Made by a program: the position numbers and the translations under genes
Source: Bacteroidota bacterium
GTDB lineage: Bacteria > Bacteroidota > Bacteroidia > Chitinophagales > Chitinophagaceae
Assembly: GCA_026391455.1 (NCBI GenBank)
Contig: JAPLEH010000017.1
Location: 56,258 to 120,257, forward strand
Length of the DNA: 64,000 bases
Reading direction: 5' to 3'
The notes under the pieces: model-generated
Database searches by the model: none
The model's input: the letters and a program-made list of their open reading frames with translations, nothing else
What the model was told of the DNA's origin: nothing
Shown here: positions 63,997 through 64,000 of the stretch, piece after piece
How positions within the stretch are numbered: position 1 is the stretch's first letter
Layout: every line of letters begins with the position of its first letter

Positions 63997-64000
63997 TTTA

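Overview
The window reads as chromosomal DNA of a Bacteroidota bacterium, most likely of the Chitinophagaceae/Chitinophagia. The evidence is the set of Bacteroidota-typical families (Porin_10-type porin, HYC_CC_PP protein, DUF6526, DUF3667, HU-CCDC81-like protein, two secreted proteins with type IX secretion C-termini), promoters of the TTTG-N19-TAnnTTTG kind, few Shine-Dalgarno sites, and a tmRNA whose tag ends in YAMAA. No prophage, integron or CRISPR array was seen. The only mobile-type gene is a RAYT transposase cut by the left edge.

Layout. 0-2 kb: partial RAYT, a near-perfect palindrome, sucC. 1.7-4.7 kb: a lipoprotein and a porin. 4.8-8.6 kb: an envelope metal (probably copper) cluster with an HYC_CC_PP protein, two heavy-metal-associated-domain proteins (one with a metallothionein-like tail), a TlpA thioredoxin and two outer-membrane barrels. 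8.7-12.9 kb: tex and a PolX whose polymerase site is lost. 13.4-14.3 kb: a 28-residue lysine/alanine histone-like protein with its own promoter and terminator, then rplU-rpmA. 14.5-18.8 kb: GH3-type enzyme, dxr, rseP. 18.9-21.2 kb: membrane-anchored MutS-like ATPase and ssrA. 21.3-26.0 kb: a 1547-residue secreted FG-GAP protein. 26.4-27.1 kb: an orphan response regulator.

27.1-34.5 kb holds a complete histidine operon on the minus strand (hisG-D-C-B-H-A-F-small membrane protein-IE). Nearly every junction is an ATGA-type overlap. It is preceded by a good promoter, an 18-codon leader peptide with six His codons and a Rho-independent terminator, which is a classical attenuator. The 54-residue membrane protein overlapped by hisF and hisIE is not a known histidine enzyme.

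34.6-45 kb: membrane cyclase, small lipoprotein, exonuclease, polyprenol-phosphate mannosyltransferase-like GT2, a sulfotransferase facing APS kinase, then a DMT transporter, methyltransferase, DUF3667 protein and S9 peptidase. 45-54.5 kb: mixed genes including a 2-oxo acid dehydrogenase E2, cinA, Uma2 nuclease, PBP4-type peptidase, and a four-gene minus-strand envelope operon ending in an M50 protease. 54.7-64 kb: a 1012-residue TPR protein, a TonB-receptor-like barrel, an HU-CCDC81-like membrane protein, a methyltransferase, a glutaminyl cyclase and a secreted M43 metalloprotease.

A recurrent oddity is that several gaps between convergent genes are filled with degenerate short-word repeats whose unit differs at each site. 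The points most worth following up are the his attenuator with its embedded small membrane protein, the HMA-metallothionein fusion, the mini-histone unit, the polymerase-dead PolX and the convergent-gap repeats. All functional statements are read from sequence motifs by eye; no database search was run.
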